The notes beneath the pieces are model-generated. The model saw only the letters and a program-made list of their open reading frames with translations, ran no database searches and had not been told where the DNA came from. From contig NZ_JALLIX010000035.1 in assembly GCF_023242365.1 (NCBI RefSeq), positions 1 through 64,000 of the forward strand: a DNA stretch of 64,000 nucleotides, given 5' to 3'. The number at the start of each line of letters is the position of its first letter. The first letter of the stretch is position 1. The position numbers and the translations under genes were made by a program. This DNA is from Pseudomonas sp. MWU13-2100 (GTDB taxonomy: Bacteria > Pseudomonadota > Gammaproteobacteria > Pseudomonadales > Pseudomonadaceae). Of the stretch, positions 16,067 through 25,790 are shown one piece after another.

Positions 16067-16537
16067 ATGCCAAGACGTCGTGTAGCAGCCAAGCGTGAGA
16101 TTCTGGACGATCCGAAATACGGTAGCCAGATTCTCGCCAAATTCATGAACCACGTGATGGAAAGCGGCAAGAAAGCCGTGGCCGAACGTATCGTTTATGG
16201 TGCTCTGGAAAAAGTCAAAGAGCGCAAGAACGCTGACCCCCTGGAACTCTTCGAGAAAGCACTCGACGCCATCGCTCCGCTGGTCGAAGTGAAGTCGCGC
16301 CGTGTAGGCGGTGCTACTTACCAGGTTCCGGTCGAAGTTCGTCCGTCCCGTCGTAACGCTCTGGCAATGCGCTGGTTGGTAGACTTCGCCCGCAAGCGCG
16401 GCGAGAAGTCCATGGCTCTGCGTTTGGCTGGCGAACTGTTGGACGCTGCTGAAGGTAAAGGTGCTGCAGTTAAGAAGCGTGAAGACGTGCACCGTATGGC
16501 TGAAGCCAACAAGGCTTTCTCGCACTACCGCTTCTAA
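16067..16537 (+). CDS. rpsG: 30S ribosomal protein S7
   Basis: 156 aa (MPRRRVAAKREILDDPKYGS), a primary 16S rRNA binder of the head that lies at the E site. The family signature DPKYGSQILAKFMNHVMESGKK-type sequence occupies residues 15-36. In E. coli S7 represses its own str mRNA by binding between rpsL and rpsG; the 120-base spacer here could hold such a site, but I could not prove it. Confidence 0.98.
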   Translation: MPRRRVAAKREILDDPKYGSQILAKFMNHVMESGKKAVAERIVYGALEKVKERKNADPLELFEKALDAIAPLVEVKSRRVGGATYQVPVEVRPSRRNALAMRWLVDFARKRGEKSMALRLAGELLDAAEGKGAAVKKREDVHRMAEANKAFSHYRF

Positions 16538-16567
16538 TTTTAGCGTCATTCAATTTGCGAGGGCTTT

Positions 16568-18670
16568 ATGGCTCGTACAACCGATATTAAACGCTACCGT
16601 AACATTGGTATCGTTGCTCACGTGGACGCGGGTAAGACCACGACCACTGAGCGCGTCCTGTTTTACACGGGCGTAAACCACAAAATGGGCGAGGTGCACG
16701 ACGGCGCCGCGACCATGGACTGGATGGTGCAGGAGCAGGAGCGAGGTATTACCATTACCTCCGCTGCGACCACCGCATTCTGGGAAGGTTCTGCCAAGCA
16801 GTTTCCCAAGCACCGCTTCAACATCATCGATACCCCCGGCCACGTTGACTTCACCATTGAAGTAGAACGCTCGCTGCGCGTACTCGACGGTGCGGTCGTT
16901 GTGTTCTGCGGTACTTCCGGTGTCGAGCCTCAGTCTGAAACCGTATGGCGTCAAGCCAACAAGTACGGTGTTCCACGTCTCGTTTACGTGAACAAGATGG
17001 ACCGTGCCGGTGCGAACTTCCTGCGTGTTGTTGCGCAGATCAAGCAGCGCCTGGGTCACACTCCAGTGCCTATCCAGTTGGCTATCGGTTCCGAAGACAA
17101 CTTCCAGGGTCAGATCGATCTGATGTCCATGGAAGCTGTTTACTGGGACGACGCTGACAAAGGTATGGCTGCTCGCCGCGAGCCGATCCCTGCCGAACTG
17201 CAGGAATTGGCTGAAGAGTGGCGTAGCAACATGGTTGAGGCTGCTGCCGAAGCCAACGAAGAGCTGATGAACAAGTACCTCGAGGGTGAAGAGCTCACCA
17301 TCGAGGAAATCAAGGGCGCTCTGCGTCAGCGGACCATCGCTGGCGAAATCGTTCTGGCTGTTTGCGGTTCTTCCTTCAAGAACAAGGGCGTTCCCCTGGT
17401 TCTCGACGCTGTTATCGACTACCTGCCTGCACCTGTCGACATTCCTGCCATCAAGGGTTCCGATCCGGATGACGAGACTATCGCCATGGAGCGTCATGCA
17501 GATGACAGCGAACCGTTCTCCGCTCTGGCGTTCAAAATCGCCACTGACCCATTCGTGGGTACCCTGACCTTCGCTCGCGTTTACTCGGGCGTGTTGAGCT
17601 CCGGCGACGGCGTGATCAACTCGGTCAAGGGCAAGAAAGAGCGCGTGGGTCGTATGGTGCAGATGCATGCCAACACCCGTGAAGAGATCAAGGAAGTGCG
17701 CGCTGGCGACATCGCGGCCCTGATCGGCATGAAGGACGTCACCACCGGTGATACCCTGTGCTCTGCTGACAAGCCAATCATCCTGGTTCGCATGGACTTC
17801 CCGGAGCCGGTTATTTCGGTTGCCGTTGAGCCAAAGACCAAGGATGACCAGGAAAAAATGGGTATCGCTCTGGGCAAACTTGCTCAGGAAGACCCATCTT
17901 TCCGCGTCAAAACTGATGAAGAGACTGGTCAAACGATCATCTCCGGCATGGGCGAATTGCACCTGGACATCCTGGTTGACCGGATGCGCCGTGAGTTCAA
18001 CGTCGAAGCCAACATCGGTAAGCCTCAGGTTTCCTATCGTGAGAAAATCACGAAGAACTGCGAAATCGAAGGCAAGTTCGTTCGCCAGTCCGGCGGTCGT
18101 GGCCAGTTCGGTCACTGCTGGATTCGTTTTGCACCGGCTGACGAAGGTCAGGAAGGTCTGCAATTCGTGAACGAAGTGGTTGGTGGTGTGGTTCCTAAGG
18201 AATACATCCCGGCTATCCAGAAGGGTATCGAAGAGCAGATGAAGAACGGCGTTGTTGCCGGTTATCCGCTGATCGGCCTGAAGGCTACTGTGTTTGATGG
18301 TTCTTACCACGACGTCGACTCCAACGAGATGGCGTTCAAGGTGGCTGCTTCCATGGCGACCAAGCAACTCGCGTCCAAGGGCGGCGGTGTTGTACTTGAG
18401 CCGATCATGAAGGTAGAAGTTGTAACACCTGAGGACTACATGGGTGACGTGATGGGTGACCTGAACCGTCGTCGTGGTCTGATCCAGGGTATGGAAGATA
18501 CGGTTTCCGGCAAGGTGATCCGCGCCGAGGTTCCGTTGGGCGAAATGTTCGGTTATGCGACCGATGTTCGTTCCATGTCCCAGGGTCGCGCGAGCTACTC
18601 TATGGAATTCTCCAAATACTCCGAAGCTCCGTCGAACATCGTCGAAGCTCTCGTTAAAAAACAAGGCTGA
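16568..18670 (+). CDS. fusA: Elongation factor G
   Basis: 700 aa translocase GTPase. Domain I shows AHVDAGKTTTTER (P-loop, near residue 18), RGITI, DTPGHVDF and NKMDR. Domains II-V follow at full length, including the domain IV SGGRGQFGH-type loop and C-terminal SMSQGRASYSMEF. The ATG at 16568 is preceded by GAGGG. Pseudomonads usually have a second EF-G gene elsewhere; this is the copy of the str operon. Confidence 0.98.
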   Translation: MARTTDIKRYRNIGIVAHVDAGKTTTTERVLFYTGVNHKMGEVHDGAATMDWMVQEQERGITITSAATTAFWEGSAKQFPKHRFNIIDTPGHVDFTIEVERSLRVLDGAVVVFCGTSGVEPQSETVWRQANKYGVPRLVYVNKMDRAGANFLRVVAQIKQRLGHTPVPIQLAIGSEDNFQGQIDLMSMEAVYWDDADKGMAARREPIPAELQELAEEWRSNMVEAAAEANEELMNKYLEGEELTIEEIKGALRQRTIAGEIVLAVCGSSFKNKGVPLVLDAVIDYLPAPVDIPAIKGSDPDDETIAMERHADDSEPFSALAFKIATDPFVGTLTFARVYSGVLSSGDGVINSVKGKKERVGRMVQMHANTREEIKEVRAGDIAALIGMKDVTTGDTLCSADKPIILVRMDFPEPVISVAVEPKTKDDQEKMGIALGKLAQEDPSFRVKTDEETGQTIISGMGELHLDILVDRMRREFNVEANIGKPQVSYREKITKNCEIEGKFVRQSGGRGQFGHCWIRFAPADEGQEGLQFVNEVVGGVVPKEYIPAIQKGIEEQMKNGVVAGYPLIGLKATVFDGSYHDVDSNEMAFKVAASMATKQLASKGGGVVLEPIMKVEVVTPEDYMGDVMGDLNRRRGLIQGMEDTVSGKVIRAEVPLGEMFGYATDVRSMSQGRASYSMEFSKYSEAPSNIVEALVKKQG

Positions 18671-18700
18671 TTCAGCCCTTTAGGCTAGGAGTTAATTGTC

Positions 18701-19894
18701 GTGGCTAAAGAAAAATTTGATCGTTCCCTCCCGCACGTCAACGTTGGCACCATCGGTCACGTCGACCACGGTAAAACCACGCTGACCGCTGCTCTGACTC
18801 GTGTTTGCTCCGAAGTTTTCGGTTCGGCTATCGTTGATTTCGATAAAATCGACAGCGCGCCAGAAGAAAAAGCTCGTGGTATCACCATCAACACCGCGCA
18901 CGTCGAGTACAACTCGAAGATTCGTCACTACGCTCACGTTGACTGCCCAGGTCACGCTGACTACGTGAAGAACATGATCACTGGTGCTGCCCAGATGGAC
19001 GGCGCGATCCTGGTTTGCTCGGCCGCCGATGGTCCGATGCCACAAACCCGTGAGCACATCCTGCTGTCCCGTCAGGTAGGCGTTCCGTACATCGTGGTTT
19101 TCCTGAACAAGGCTGACCTGGTAGACGACGCTGAGCTGCTGGAACTGGTTGAGATGGAAGTGCGCGATCTGCTGAGCACTTACGACTTCCCAGGTGATGA
19201 CACCCCAATCATCATCGGTTCCGCTCGTATGGCGCTGGAAGGCAAAGACGACAACGAAATGGGCACCACTGCCGTTCGTAAACTGGTTGAAACCCTGGAC
19301 AGCTACATCCCAGAGCCAGTTCGTCTGACCGACAAGCCATTCCTGATGCCAATCGAAGACGTATTCTCGATCTCGGGTCGCGGTACTGTTGTGACTGGTC
19401 GTATCGAGCGCGGTATCGTTCGCGTTCAGGATCCACTGGAAATCGTTGGTCTGCGTGACACCACCGTCACCACCTGCACCGGTGTTGAAATGTTCCGTAA
19501 ACTGCTCGACGAAGGTCGTGCGGGCGAGAACTGCGGCGTTCTGCTGCGTGGTACCAAGCGTGACGACGTTGAGCGTGGCCAGGTTCTGGTCAAGCCAGGT
19601 TCGGTCAAGCCGCACACCAAGTTCACCGCAGAAGTTTACGTTCTGAGCAAGGAAGAAGGCGGCCGTCATACTCCGTTCTTCAAAGGCTACCGTCCACAGT
19701 TCTACTTCCGTACTACTGACGTGACCGGTAACTGCGAGCTGCCAGAAGGCGTTGAAATGGTAATGCCAGGTGACAACATCCAGATGACTGTCACTCTGAT
19801 CAAAACCATCGCGATGGAAGACGGTCTGCGTTTCGCTATCCGTGAAGGCGGTCGTACCGTCGGCGCTGGCGTCGTAGCCAAAATCATCGAGTAA
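18701..19894 (+). CDS. tuf: Elongation factor Tu (second copy)
   Basis: 397 aa from a GTG start with TAGGAG 11 bases upstream. The same GTPase motifs as the first copy are present (GHVDHGKT 19-26, NKAD). It ends the str operon before a strong terminator. Differences from the copy at 2129 fall mainly at residues 7-10, 44, 71-74 and about 186-230, while the C-terminal part is nearly identical. The alternative annotation names are tufA/tufB; I do not assign which. Confidence 0.98.
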   Translation: MAKEKFDRSLPHVNVGTIGHVDHGKTTLTAALTRVCSEVFGSAIVDFDKIDSAPEEKARGITINTAHVEYNSKIRHYAHVDCPGHADYVKNMITGAAQMDGAILVCSAADGPMPQTREHILLSRQVGVPYIVVFLNKADLVDDAELLELVEMEVRDLLSTYDFPGDDTPIIIGSARMALEGKDDNEMGTTAVRKLVETLDSYIPEPVRLTDKPFLMPIEDVFSISGRGTVVTGRIERGIVRVQDPLEIVGLRDTTVTTCTGVEMFRKLLDEGRAGENCGVLLRGTKRDDVERGQVLVKPGSVKPHTKFTAEVYVLSKEEGGRHTPFFKGYRPQFYFRTTDVTGNCELPEGVEMVMPGDNIQMTVTLIKTIAMEDGLRFAIREGGRTVGAGVVAKIIE

Positions 19895-19931
19895 GCTTCT
19901 CTTTTGAGATAGCTTCGGTGCTTTGAAAAAA

Positions 19932-19955
19932 CCCCCGCCTAGCGGGGGTTTTTTT
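19932..19955 (+). terminator. Terminator of the str operon
   Basis: CCCCCGC (19932-19938), loop CTA, GCGGGGG (19942-19948), followed by seven T and preceded by seven A; an intrinsic terminator of textbook form. Confidence 0.95.
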
Positions 19956-19961
19956 ATTAGG

Positions 19962-19990
19962 TTGACACCTATCGGGGCCGTCTATAGAAT
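19962..19990 (+). promoter_or_regulatory. Promoter of the S10 operon
   Basis: Consensus TTGACA (19962-19967), 17-base spacer, TAGAAT (19985-19990), beginning seven bases after the str terminator's T run. Confidence 0.85.
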
Positions 19991-20052
19991 TGCGCCTCCT
20001 TTTAACGGGCGTATTGCGCTCGGTGGGAATAGCAGCCGGAGTCTGAAATCCA

Positions 20053-20364
20053 ATGCAAAATCAGCAAATCCGTATCAGGTTGAAGGCTTTTGACCATCGC
20101 CTGATCGACCAATCCACCCAGGAAATCGTGGAAACCGCGAAACGTACTGGTGCTCAAGTGCGTGGTCCAATTCCACTGCCTACCCGTAAAGAGCGGTTCA
20201 CCGTTCTGGTCTCCCCGCACGTCAACAAAGACGCGCGCGACCAGTACGAGATCCGTACTCATAAGCGTGTACTGGACATCGTCCAGCCAACGGATAAAAC
20301 CGTTGATGCGCTGATGAAGCTTGATCTTGCGGCAGGTGTGGAAGTGCAGATCAGCCTCGGCTAA
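20053..20364 (+). CDS. rpsJ: 30S ribosomal protein S10
   Basis: 103 aa ([19 protein letters not shown]), the same length as E. coli S10. It is a head protein of the 30S subunit and, as NusE, a partner of NusB and NusG in antitermination. The signature [28 protein letters not shown] region is present. First gene of the S10 operon, after a leader of about 60 bases, much shorter than the E. coli L4-controlled leader. Confidence 0.98.
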
Positions 20365-20444
20365 GACTCGGTCTTAGTCGTGTAACGCTCTGAAATGGGC
20401 GGCCATAGCGGGTGAAAGCCCCGTACACTCATGAGGTTTACAAC

Positions 20445-21080
20445 ATGACTATTGGTGTAGTCGGTCGTAAATGCGGTATGACCCGTATTTTCACCGAAGA
20501 AGGTGTCTCCATTCCGGTTACGGTCATTGAGATCGAACCGAATCGCGTCACCCAGTTCAAAACTGAAGAAACCGATGGCTATCGTGCAGTGCAAGTCACT
20601 GTCGGCGAGCGTCGTGCTTCGCGTGTTACAGCTGCTCAAGCTGGCCACTTCGCTAAAGCGAACGTTGCCGCTGGTCGTACCGTAATGGAATTCCGCCTTG
20701 AAGACGGCGACTACCAGGCCGGCGATCTGATCAACGCTGAAATCTTCGCTGCTGGTCAACTGGTTGATGTAACCGGTCAGTCCAAAGGTAAAGGCTTCCA
20801 GGGTACGATCAAGCGCTGGAATTTCCGCGGGCAAGATAATACCCACGGTAACTCCGTGTCCCACCGCGTTCCAGGCTCTATCGGCCAGTGCCAGACTCCT
20901 GGTCGTGTATTCAAGGGCAAAAAAATGTCCGGTCATATGGGCGCTGAGCGCGTGACCGTGCAGTCCCTCGAAGTAGTGCGCGTGGACGCTGAACGCAATC
21001 TGTTGTTGGTCAAGGGCGCTGTTCCTGGCGCTACTGGCGGCAACTTGGTTGTACGTCCAGCAGCCAAGGCTCGCGGTTAA
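20445..21080 (+). CDS. rplC: 50S ribosomal protein L3
   Basis: 211 aa from the ATG at 20445 (MTIGVVGRKCGMTRIF); an in-frame ATG at 20412 adds residues absent from the family. L3 binds 23S rRNA and shapes the peptidyl transferase centre. The conserved loop around GQCQTPGRVFKGKKMSGHMG, whose Gln is methylated in E. coli, is present. Confidence 0.97.
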   Translation: MTIGVVGRKCGMTRIFTEEGVSIPVTVIEIEPNRVTQFKTEETDGYRAVQVTVGERRASRVTAAQAGHFAKANVAAGRTVMEFRLEDGDYQAGDLINAEIFAAGQLVDVTGQSKGKGFQGTIKRWNFRGQDNTHGNSVSHRVPGSIGQCQTPGRVFKGKKMSGHMGAERVTVQSLEVVRVDAERNLLLVKGAVPGATGGNLVVRPAAKARG

Positions 21081-21092
21081 GGGGAAGCTGAC

Positions 21093-21695
21093 ATGCAATT
21101 AAATGTAAATGACGCTCAAGCGATCGAAGTTTCCGAACTGACATTTGGCGGCGAATTCAACGAGACGCTGGTTCACCAAGCAGTCGTGGCCTACATGGCC
21201 GGCGGCCGTCAGGGTAGCAAGCAGCAAAAGACCCGTTCCGACGTTTCCGGTGGCGGCAAGCGCCCATGGCGTCAGAAAGGTACTGGCCGTGCTCGTGCCG
21301 GTACTATCCGTAGCCCAATCTGGCGTGGCGGCGGTACCACTTTCGCAGCTCGTCCTCAGGATCACTCCCAGAAGCTGAACAAGAAGATGTACCGCGCAGC
21401 AATGCGTTCCATCCTTGCTGAGCTGGTGCGTACTGATCGTCTGGTCGTGGTTCAGGATTTCGCTGTTGAAACGCCGAAAACCAAAGACCTGCTGAACAAA
21501 CTGACTGGCATGAGTCTGACCGACGTTCTGATCGTGTCTGACGCTGTTGATCAGAACCTGTACCTGGCTGCTCGCAACCTGCCACACGTTGATGTCCGTG
21601 ACGTACAGGGTTCCGATCCAGTTAGTCTGATCGCATACGACAAGGTGTTGATCACCGTGTCGGCCGTGAAGAAATTCGAGGAGCTGCTGGGATGA
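21093..21695 (+). CDS. rplD: 50S ribosomal protein L4
   Basis: 200 aa. L4 lines the exit tunnel with an extended loop (about residues 40-95, with [22 protein letters not shown]). In E. coli it represses the S10 operon by attenuation. The stop overlaps the rplW start as ATGA. Confidence 0.97.
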
Positions 21696-21991
21696 ACCAG
21701 GAACGCGTATTTAAAGTTCTGCTTGGCCCGCACGTTTCCGAGAAGGCTACGGTCCTGGCAGACAAGAAAGGTCAGTTCGTTTTCAAGGTTGCGACTGACG
21801 CAACCAAGCTGGAAATCAAGAAGGCCGTCGAAAGCCTGTTCAGCGTGAAAGTAGAGCGTGTGACTACCCTGAACGTCCTGGGTAAAAGCAAGCGCACTGC
21901 TCGCGGTCTGGGCAAGCGTAATGACTGGAAGAAGGCAGTTATCTCCCTTCAGCCAGGCCAAGATCTCGATTTCAGCAGCAGTGCTGAGTAA
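21692..21991 (+). CDS. rplW: 50S ribosomal protein L23
   Basis: 99 aa protein at the tunnel exit, docking site for trigger factor and SRP. The start [20 protein letters not shown] and the conserved loop [24 protein letters not shown] are visible. Its ATG overlaps the rplD stop. Confidence 0.97.
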
Positions 21992-22005
21992 GGAAGGGGT
22001 GCATC

Positions 22006-22830
22006 ATGGCAATCGTTAAATGCAAACCGACTTCCCCTGGCCGCCGTTTTGTGGTCAAGGTGGTCAACAAGGAGCTGCATAAAGGCGCTCCTCACGCACC
22101 GCTGCTCGAGAAAAAATCGAAGACTGGTGGTCGTAACAACAATGGCCGTATTACCACTCGTCACATCGGTGGTGGTCATAAGCAGCATTATCGTCTGGTC
22201 GATTTCCGTCGCAATGACAAAGATGGCATCGCTGCCACTGTCGAGCGTATCGAATACGATCCAAACCGTACTGCTCACATCGCTCTGCTGCTGTACGCAG
22301 ACGGCGAGCGTCGCTACATCATCGCGCCTAAAGGCGTGAGTGCTGGCGACCAGCTGATCGCAGGCGCTCTGGCTCCAATCAAGCCAGGCAACGCTCTGCA
22401 GCTGCGCAACATCCCAGTGGGTTCCACCGTACACGGCATCGAACTGAAGCCAGGTAAAGGTGCACAGATCGCTCGTTCCGCTGGTGCTTCGGCTCAGTTG
22501 ATCGCTCGTGAAGGTGTCTACGTGACCCTGCGTCTGCGCTCCGGTGAAATGCGTAAAGTGCTGTCGGAATGCCGTGCAACGCTGGGCGAAGTCTCGAACT
22601 CCGAGCACAGCCTGCGTTCCCTGGGTAAAGCCGGTGCCAAACGCTGGCGTGGCGTTCGCCCAACCGTTCGTGGTGTTGCCATGAACCCGGTTGACCACCC
22701 ACATGGTGGTGGTGAAGGTCGTACCTCTGGTGGTCGTCATCCGGTATCGCCGTGGGGCTTCCCGACTAAGGGCGCGAAGACTCGTGGTAATAAGCGTACC
22801 GACAAAATGATCGTCCGTCGTCGCAAGTAA
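22006..22830 (+). CDS. rplB: 50S ribosomal protein L2
   Basis: 274 aa (E. coli 273), a primary 23S rRNA binder near the peptidyl transferase centre. The conserved C-terminal segment VAMNPVDHPHGGGEGR, with the critical histidine, is intact, and the basic C-terminus GNKRTDKMIVRRRK is typical. Confidence 0.98.
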   Translation: MAIVKCKPTSPGRRFVVKVVNKELHKGAPHAPLLEKKSKTGGRNNNGRITTRHIGGGHKQHYRLVDFRRNDKDGIAATVERIEYDPNRTAHIALLLYADGERRYIIAPKGVSAGDQLIAGALAPIKPGNALQLRNIPVGSTVHGIELKPGKGAQIARSAGASAQLIAREGVYVTLRLRSGEMRKVLSECRATLGEVSNSEHSLRSLGKAGAKRWRGVRPTVRGVAMNPVDHPHGGGEGRTSGGRHPVSPWGFPTKGAKTRGNKRTDKMIVRRRK

Positions 22831-22846
22831 ATAGAGGGATACGACA

Positions 22847-23122
22847 GTGCCACGTTCTCTGAAAAAAGGTCCTTTTATCGATCTTCACCTACTGAAGAAG
22901 ATCGAAGTGGCGGCGGAAAAGAACGATCGCAAACCAGTTAAGACCTGGTCGCGCCGTTCCATGATCCTGCCGCAAATGGTCGGTTTGACCATCGCTGTGC
23001 ATAACGGTCGTCAACACGTCCCCGTTCTCGTGAACGAAGACATGGTCGGCCACAAACTGGGCGAGTTTGCCGGTACCCGCACATATCGTGGGCACGTGGC
23101 TGACAAGAAAGCCAAGCGTTAA
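22847..23122 (+). CDS. rpsS: 30S ribosomal protein S19
   Basis: 91 aa from a GTG start (MPRSLKKGPFIDLHLLKK). It is a head protein contacting the A-site tRNA side together with S13. The conserved WSRRSMILPQMVG and HVPVLVNEDMVGHKLGEFAPTRT-type stretch (here FAGTRTYRGH) are present. Confidence 0.97.
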   Translation: MPRSLKKGPFIDLHLLKKIEVAAEKNDRKPVKTWSRRSMILPQMVGLTIAVHNGRQHVPVLVNEDMVGHKLGEFAGTRTYRGHVADKKAKR

Positions 23123-23133
23123 GGGGTTAGGAA

Positions 23134-23466
23134 ATGGAAGTAGCCGCTAAGTTGTCGGGCGCTCGAATCTCCGCCCAGAAAGCCCGCTTGGTCGCCGACC
23201 AGATCCGCGGGAAGAAGGTGGGCGAAGCGCTCAACTTGTTGGCTTTCAGCAGTAAGAAAGCCGCCGAGATCATGAAGAAAGTGCTGGAGTCGGCCGTAGC
23301 CAACGCCGAGCATAACGAAGGCGCAGACGTTGATGACCTGAAGGTCAGCACCGTTTTCGTCAACGAAGGGCGTTCGCTGAAGCGCATCATGCCACGTGCC
23401 AAAGGCCGGGCTGATCGCATCGTCAAGCGGTCTTGCCATATCACTGTCAAGGTTGCTGACAAGTAA
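23134..23466 (+). CDS. rplV: 50S ribosomal protein L22
   Basis: 110 aa, the same length as E. coli L22. It forms a tunnel-lining beta hairpin involved in macrolide sensitivity, visible as [18 protein letters not shown]. The N-terminus [31 protein letters not shown] helix is typical. Confidence 0.97.
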
Positions 23467-23479
23467 CGGAGTCGAAGAG

Positions 23480-24166
23480 ATGGGTCAGAAAGTACATCCC
23501 ATTGGCATTCGCCTGGGAATCGTCAAGGAGCACACCTCCGTCTGGTACGCAGACGGTCGGACTTATGCGGACTATTTGCTCGCAGATCTGAAAGTGCGTG
23601 AGTACCTCCAAGACAAACTAAAAAGCGCGTCCGTAAGCCGTATCGATATCCATCGTCCGGCCCAAACTGCACGCATCACCATCCACACCGCTCGTCCAGG
23701 TATCGTTATCGGGAAGAAAGGTGAGGATGTTGAGAAACTGCGTCAGGACCTGACCAAGCAAATGGGTGTGCCTGTGCACATCAATATCGAAGAGATCCGC
23801 AAGCCGGAGCTCGACGGTATGCTGGTTGCCCAGAGCGTAGCTCAGCAGCTGGAGCGTCGTGTGATGTTCCGTCGCGCCATGAAGCGCGCCGTACAGAACG
23901 CCATGCGCATTGGTGCCAAAGGCATCAAAATCCAAGTGAGCGGTCGTCTCGGCGGTGCTGAAATCGCACGTACTGAATGGTATCGCGAAGGTCGTGTGCC
24001 ACTGCACACCCTGCGTGCCGACATCGACTATGCCAACTACGAAGCTCACACCACTTACGGTGTGATCGGTGTAAAGGTTTGGATCTTCAAAGGCGAAGTA
24101 ATTGGTGGTCGCCAAGAAGAACTGAAACCACAAGCACCAGCGCCTCGTAAAAAAGCTGCTAAGTAA
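23480..24166 (+). CDS. rpsC: 30S ribosomal protein S3
   Basis: 228 aa from the ATG at 23480 (MGQKVHPIGIRLGI), 13 bases after rplV; a longer frame that opens inside rplV is not coding. S3 sits at the mRNA entry site and has helicase function. The KH domain GRPGIVIGKKGEDVEKLR (here ARPGIVIGKKGE) and the C-terminal WYREGRVPLHTLRADIDY motif are present. Confidence 0.97.
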   Translation: MGQKVHPIGIRLGIVKEHTSVWYADGRTYADYLLADLKVREYLQDKLKSASVSRIDIHRPAQTARITIHTARPGIVIGKKGEDVEKLRQDLTKQMGVPVHINIEEIRKPELDGMLVAQSVAQQLERRVMFRRAMKRAVQNAMRIGAKGIKIQVSGRLGGAEIARTEWYREGRVPLHTLRADIDYANYEAHTTYGVIGVKVWIFKGEVIGGRQEELKPQAPAPRKKAAK

Positions 24167-24178
24167 GGGGTACGCCAA

Positions 24179-24592
24179 ATGTTGCAACCAAAGCGTACGA
24201 AGTTCCGCAAGCAGATGACAGGCCACAACCGTGGTCTGGCTCAGCGCGGTAGCAAAGTCAGCTTCGGCGAGTTCGCGCTGAAGTCTGTAGCTCGTGGTCG
24301 TCTCACCGCTCGTCAGATCGAGTCAGCGCGTCGTGCTCTGACCCGTCACGTAAAACGTGGCGGCAAGATCTGGATCCGTGTGTTCCCGGACAAGCCTATT
24401 TCCAAAAAGCCCCTCGAAGTTCGGATGGGTAAAGGTAAGGGTAACGTGGAGTACTGGGTTGCCCAGATTCAGCCAGGCAAAGTCCTGTATGAAATCGAGG
24501 GTGTTACTGAAGAGCTGGCGCGTGAGGCTTTTGCCCTGGCTGCTGCAAAGCTGCCGCTCGCCACCGCTTTTGTTAAACGGACGGTGATGTGA
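24179..24592 (+). CDS. rplP: 50S ribosomal protein L16
   Basis: 137 aa ([19 protein letters not shown]), which binds near the A-site tRNA elbow. The residue equivalent to the hydroxylated Arg81 lies in the [15 protein letters not shown] segment. Its TGA shares one base with the rpmC ATG. Confidence 0.97.
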
Positions 24593-24783
24593 TGAAAGCG
24601 AATGAACTTCGTGAAAAATCAGCACAGCAGCTGAACGAGCAACTGCTCGGCCTGCTGCGCGACCAGTTCAATCTGCGTATGCAGAAAGCAACTGGCCAGT
24701 TGGGGCAGTCTCACCTGCTCTCGCAAGTTAAGCGCGATATCGCTCGTGTGAAGACTGTGCTCAACCAGCAGGCAGGTAAGTGA
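24592..24783 (+). CDS. rpmC: 50S ribosomal protein L29
   Basis: 63 aa ([20 protein letters not shown]), the length of E. coli L29, a two-helix protein at the tunnel exit. An upstream GTG at 24589 is possible, but the ATG overlapping the rplP stop fits the family. Confidence 0.96.
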
Positions 24784-24785
24784 TC

Positions 24786-25052
24786 ATGGCTGAAGCCGAA
24801 AAGACCGTCCGTACGCTGACTGGCCGTGTTGTCAGCGACAAAATGGACAAGACCATCACCGTTCTGATCGAGCGTCGCGTCAAGCACCCGATCTACGGTA
24901 AATACGTTAAGCGTTCGACTAAGCTGCACGCGCACGACGAAACCAACCAGTGCCACATTGGCGACAAGGTCACGATTCGTGAAACTCGTCCGATGGCCAA
25001 GACCAAGTCTTGGGCGCTGGTTGATGTTCTCGAACGCGCTGTGGAAGTCTAA
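24786..25052 (+). CDS. rpsQ: 30S ribosomal protein S17
   Basis: 88 aa from the ATG at 24786 (MAEAEKTVRTLTGRVVSDKMDKT); the GTG six bases earlier would add only Met-Ile. It is an OB-fold protein of the 30S body, with KHPIYGKYVKRSTKLHAHDE conserved. Confidence 0.97.
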   Translation: MAEAEKTVRTLTGRVVSDKMDKTITVLIERRVKHPIYGKYVKRSTKLHAHDETNQCHIGDKVTIRETRPMAKTKSWALVDVLERAVEV

Positions 25053-25075
25053 GGGCTAGGGGTCGGAGAAATTAT

Positions 25076-25444
25076 ATGATTCAGACTCAATCCATGCTCG
25101 ATGTGGCCGATAACAGCGGCGCTCGCCGCGTTATGTGCATCAAGGTGCTGGGTGGCTCGCATCGTCGTTACGCTGGTATCGGTGACATCATCAAAGTAAC
25201 CGTCAAGGAAGCAATTCCGCGCGGTAAAGTGAAGAAAGGCCAAGTGATGACTGCTGTCGTAGTCCGCACTCGCCATGGTGTCCGTCGTGCTGACGGCTCC
25301 ATCATCCGCTTTGATGGCAACGCTGCTGTTCTGTTGAACAACAAGCAAGAGCCGATCGGCACCCGTATCTTTGGGCCAGTGACCCGTGAACTTCGTACTG
25401 AGAAGTTCATGAAGATCGTCTCGCTCGCCCCAGAAGTGCTGTAA
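25076..25444 (+). CDS. rplN: 50S ribosomal protein L14
   Basis: 122 aa (MIQTQSMLDVADNSGARRVMC), which contacts L19 and 16S rRNA in an intersubunit bridge. The signature GRVKKGQVMTAVVVRTRHGVRR-like segment (here PRGKVKKGQVMTAVVVRT) is present. First gene after S17 in the S10-spc continuum; I see no clear terminator between them, only a 23-base gap. Confidence 0.97.
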   Translation: MIQTQSMLDVADNSGARRVMCIKVLGGSHRRYAGIGDIIKVTVKEAIPRGKVKKGQVMTAVVVRTRHGVRRADGSIIRFDGNAAVLLNNKQEPIGTRIFGPVTRELRTEKFMKIVSLAPEVL

Positions 25445-25455
25445 GGAGATCCGAC

Positions 25456-25770
25456 ATGCAAAAGATTCGTCGTGACGACGAGATCATCGTGATCGCCGGC
25501 AAAGACAAAGGTAAGCGCGGTAAGGTGCTTAAGGTTCTCGCTGATGACCGTCTGGTCGTTGGTGGTCTGAACCTGGTCAAGCGTCATACCAAGCCTAACC
25601 CGATGTCGGGCGTACAGGGCGGTATCGTCGAAAAAGAAGCGCCACTGCACGCTTCCAACGTCGCCATTTTCAACGGCGAAACCAACAAGGCTGACCGCGT
25701 TGGTTTCAAAGTAGAAGACGGCAAAAAAATTCGTGTCTTCAAGTCGACCCAAAAAGCGGTTGATGCTTGA
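25456..25770 (+). CDS. rplX: 50S ribosomal protein L24
   Basis: 104 aa, the same length as E. coli L24, an assembly initiator of the 50S subunit. The KOW motif near the N-terminus reads RRDDEIIVIAGKDKGKRGKV. Confidence 0.97.
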   Translation: MQKIRRDDEIIVIAGKDKGKRGKVLKVLADDRLVVGGLNLVKRHTKPNPMSGVQGGIVEKEAPLHASNVAIFNGETNKADRVGFKVEDGKKIRVFKSTQKAVDA

Positions 25771-25790
25771 ACACTGCTAGGTAGAAGACC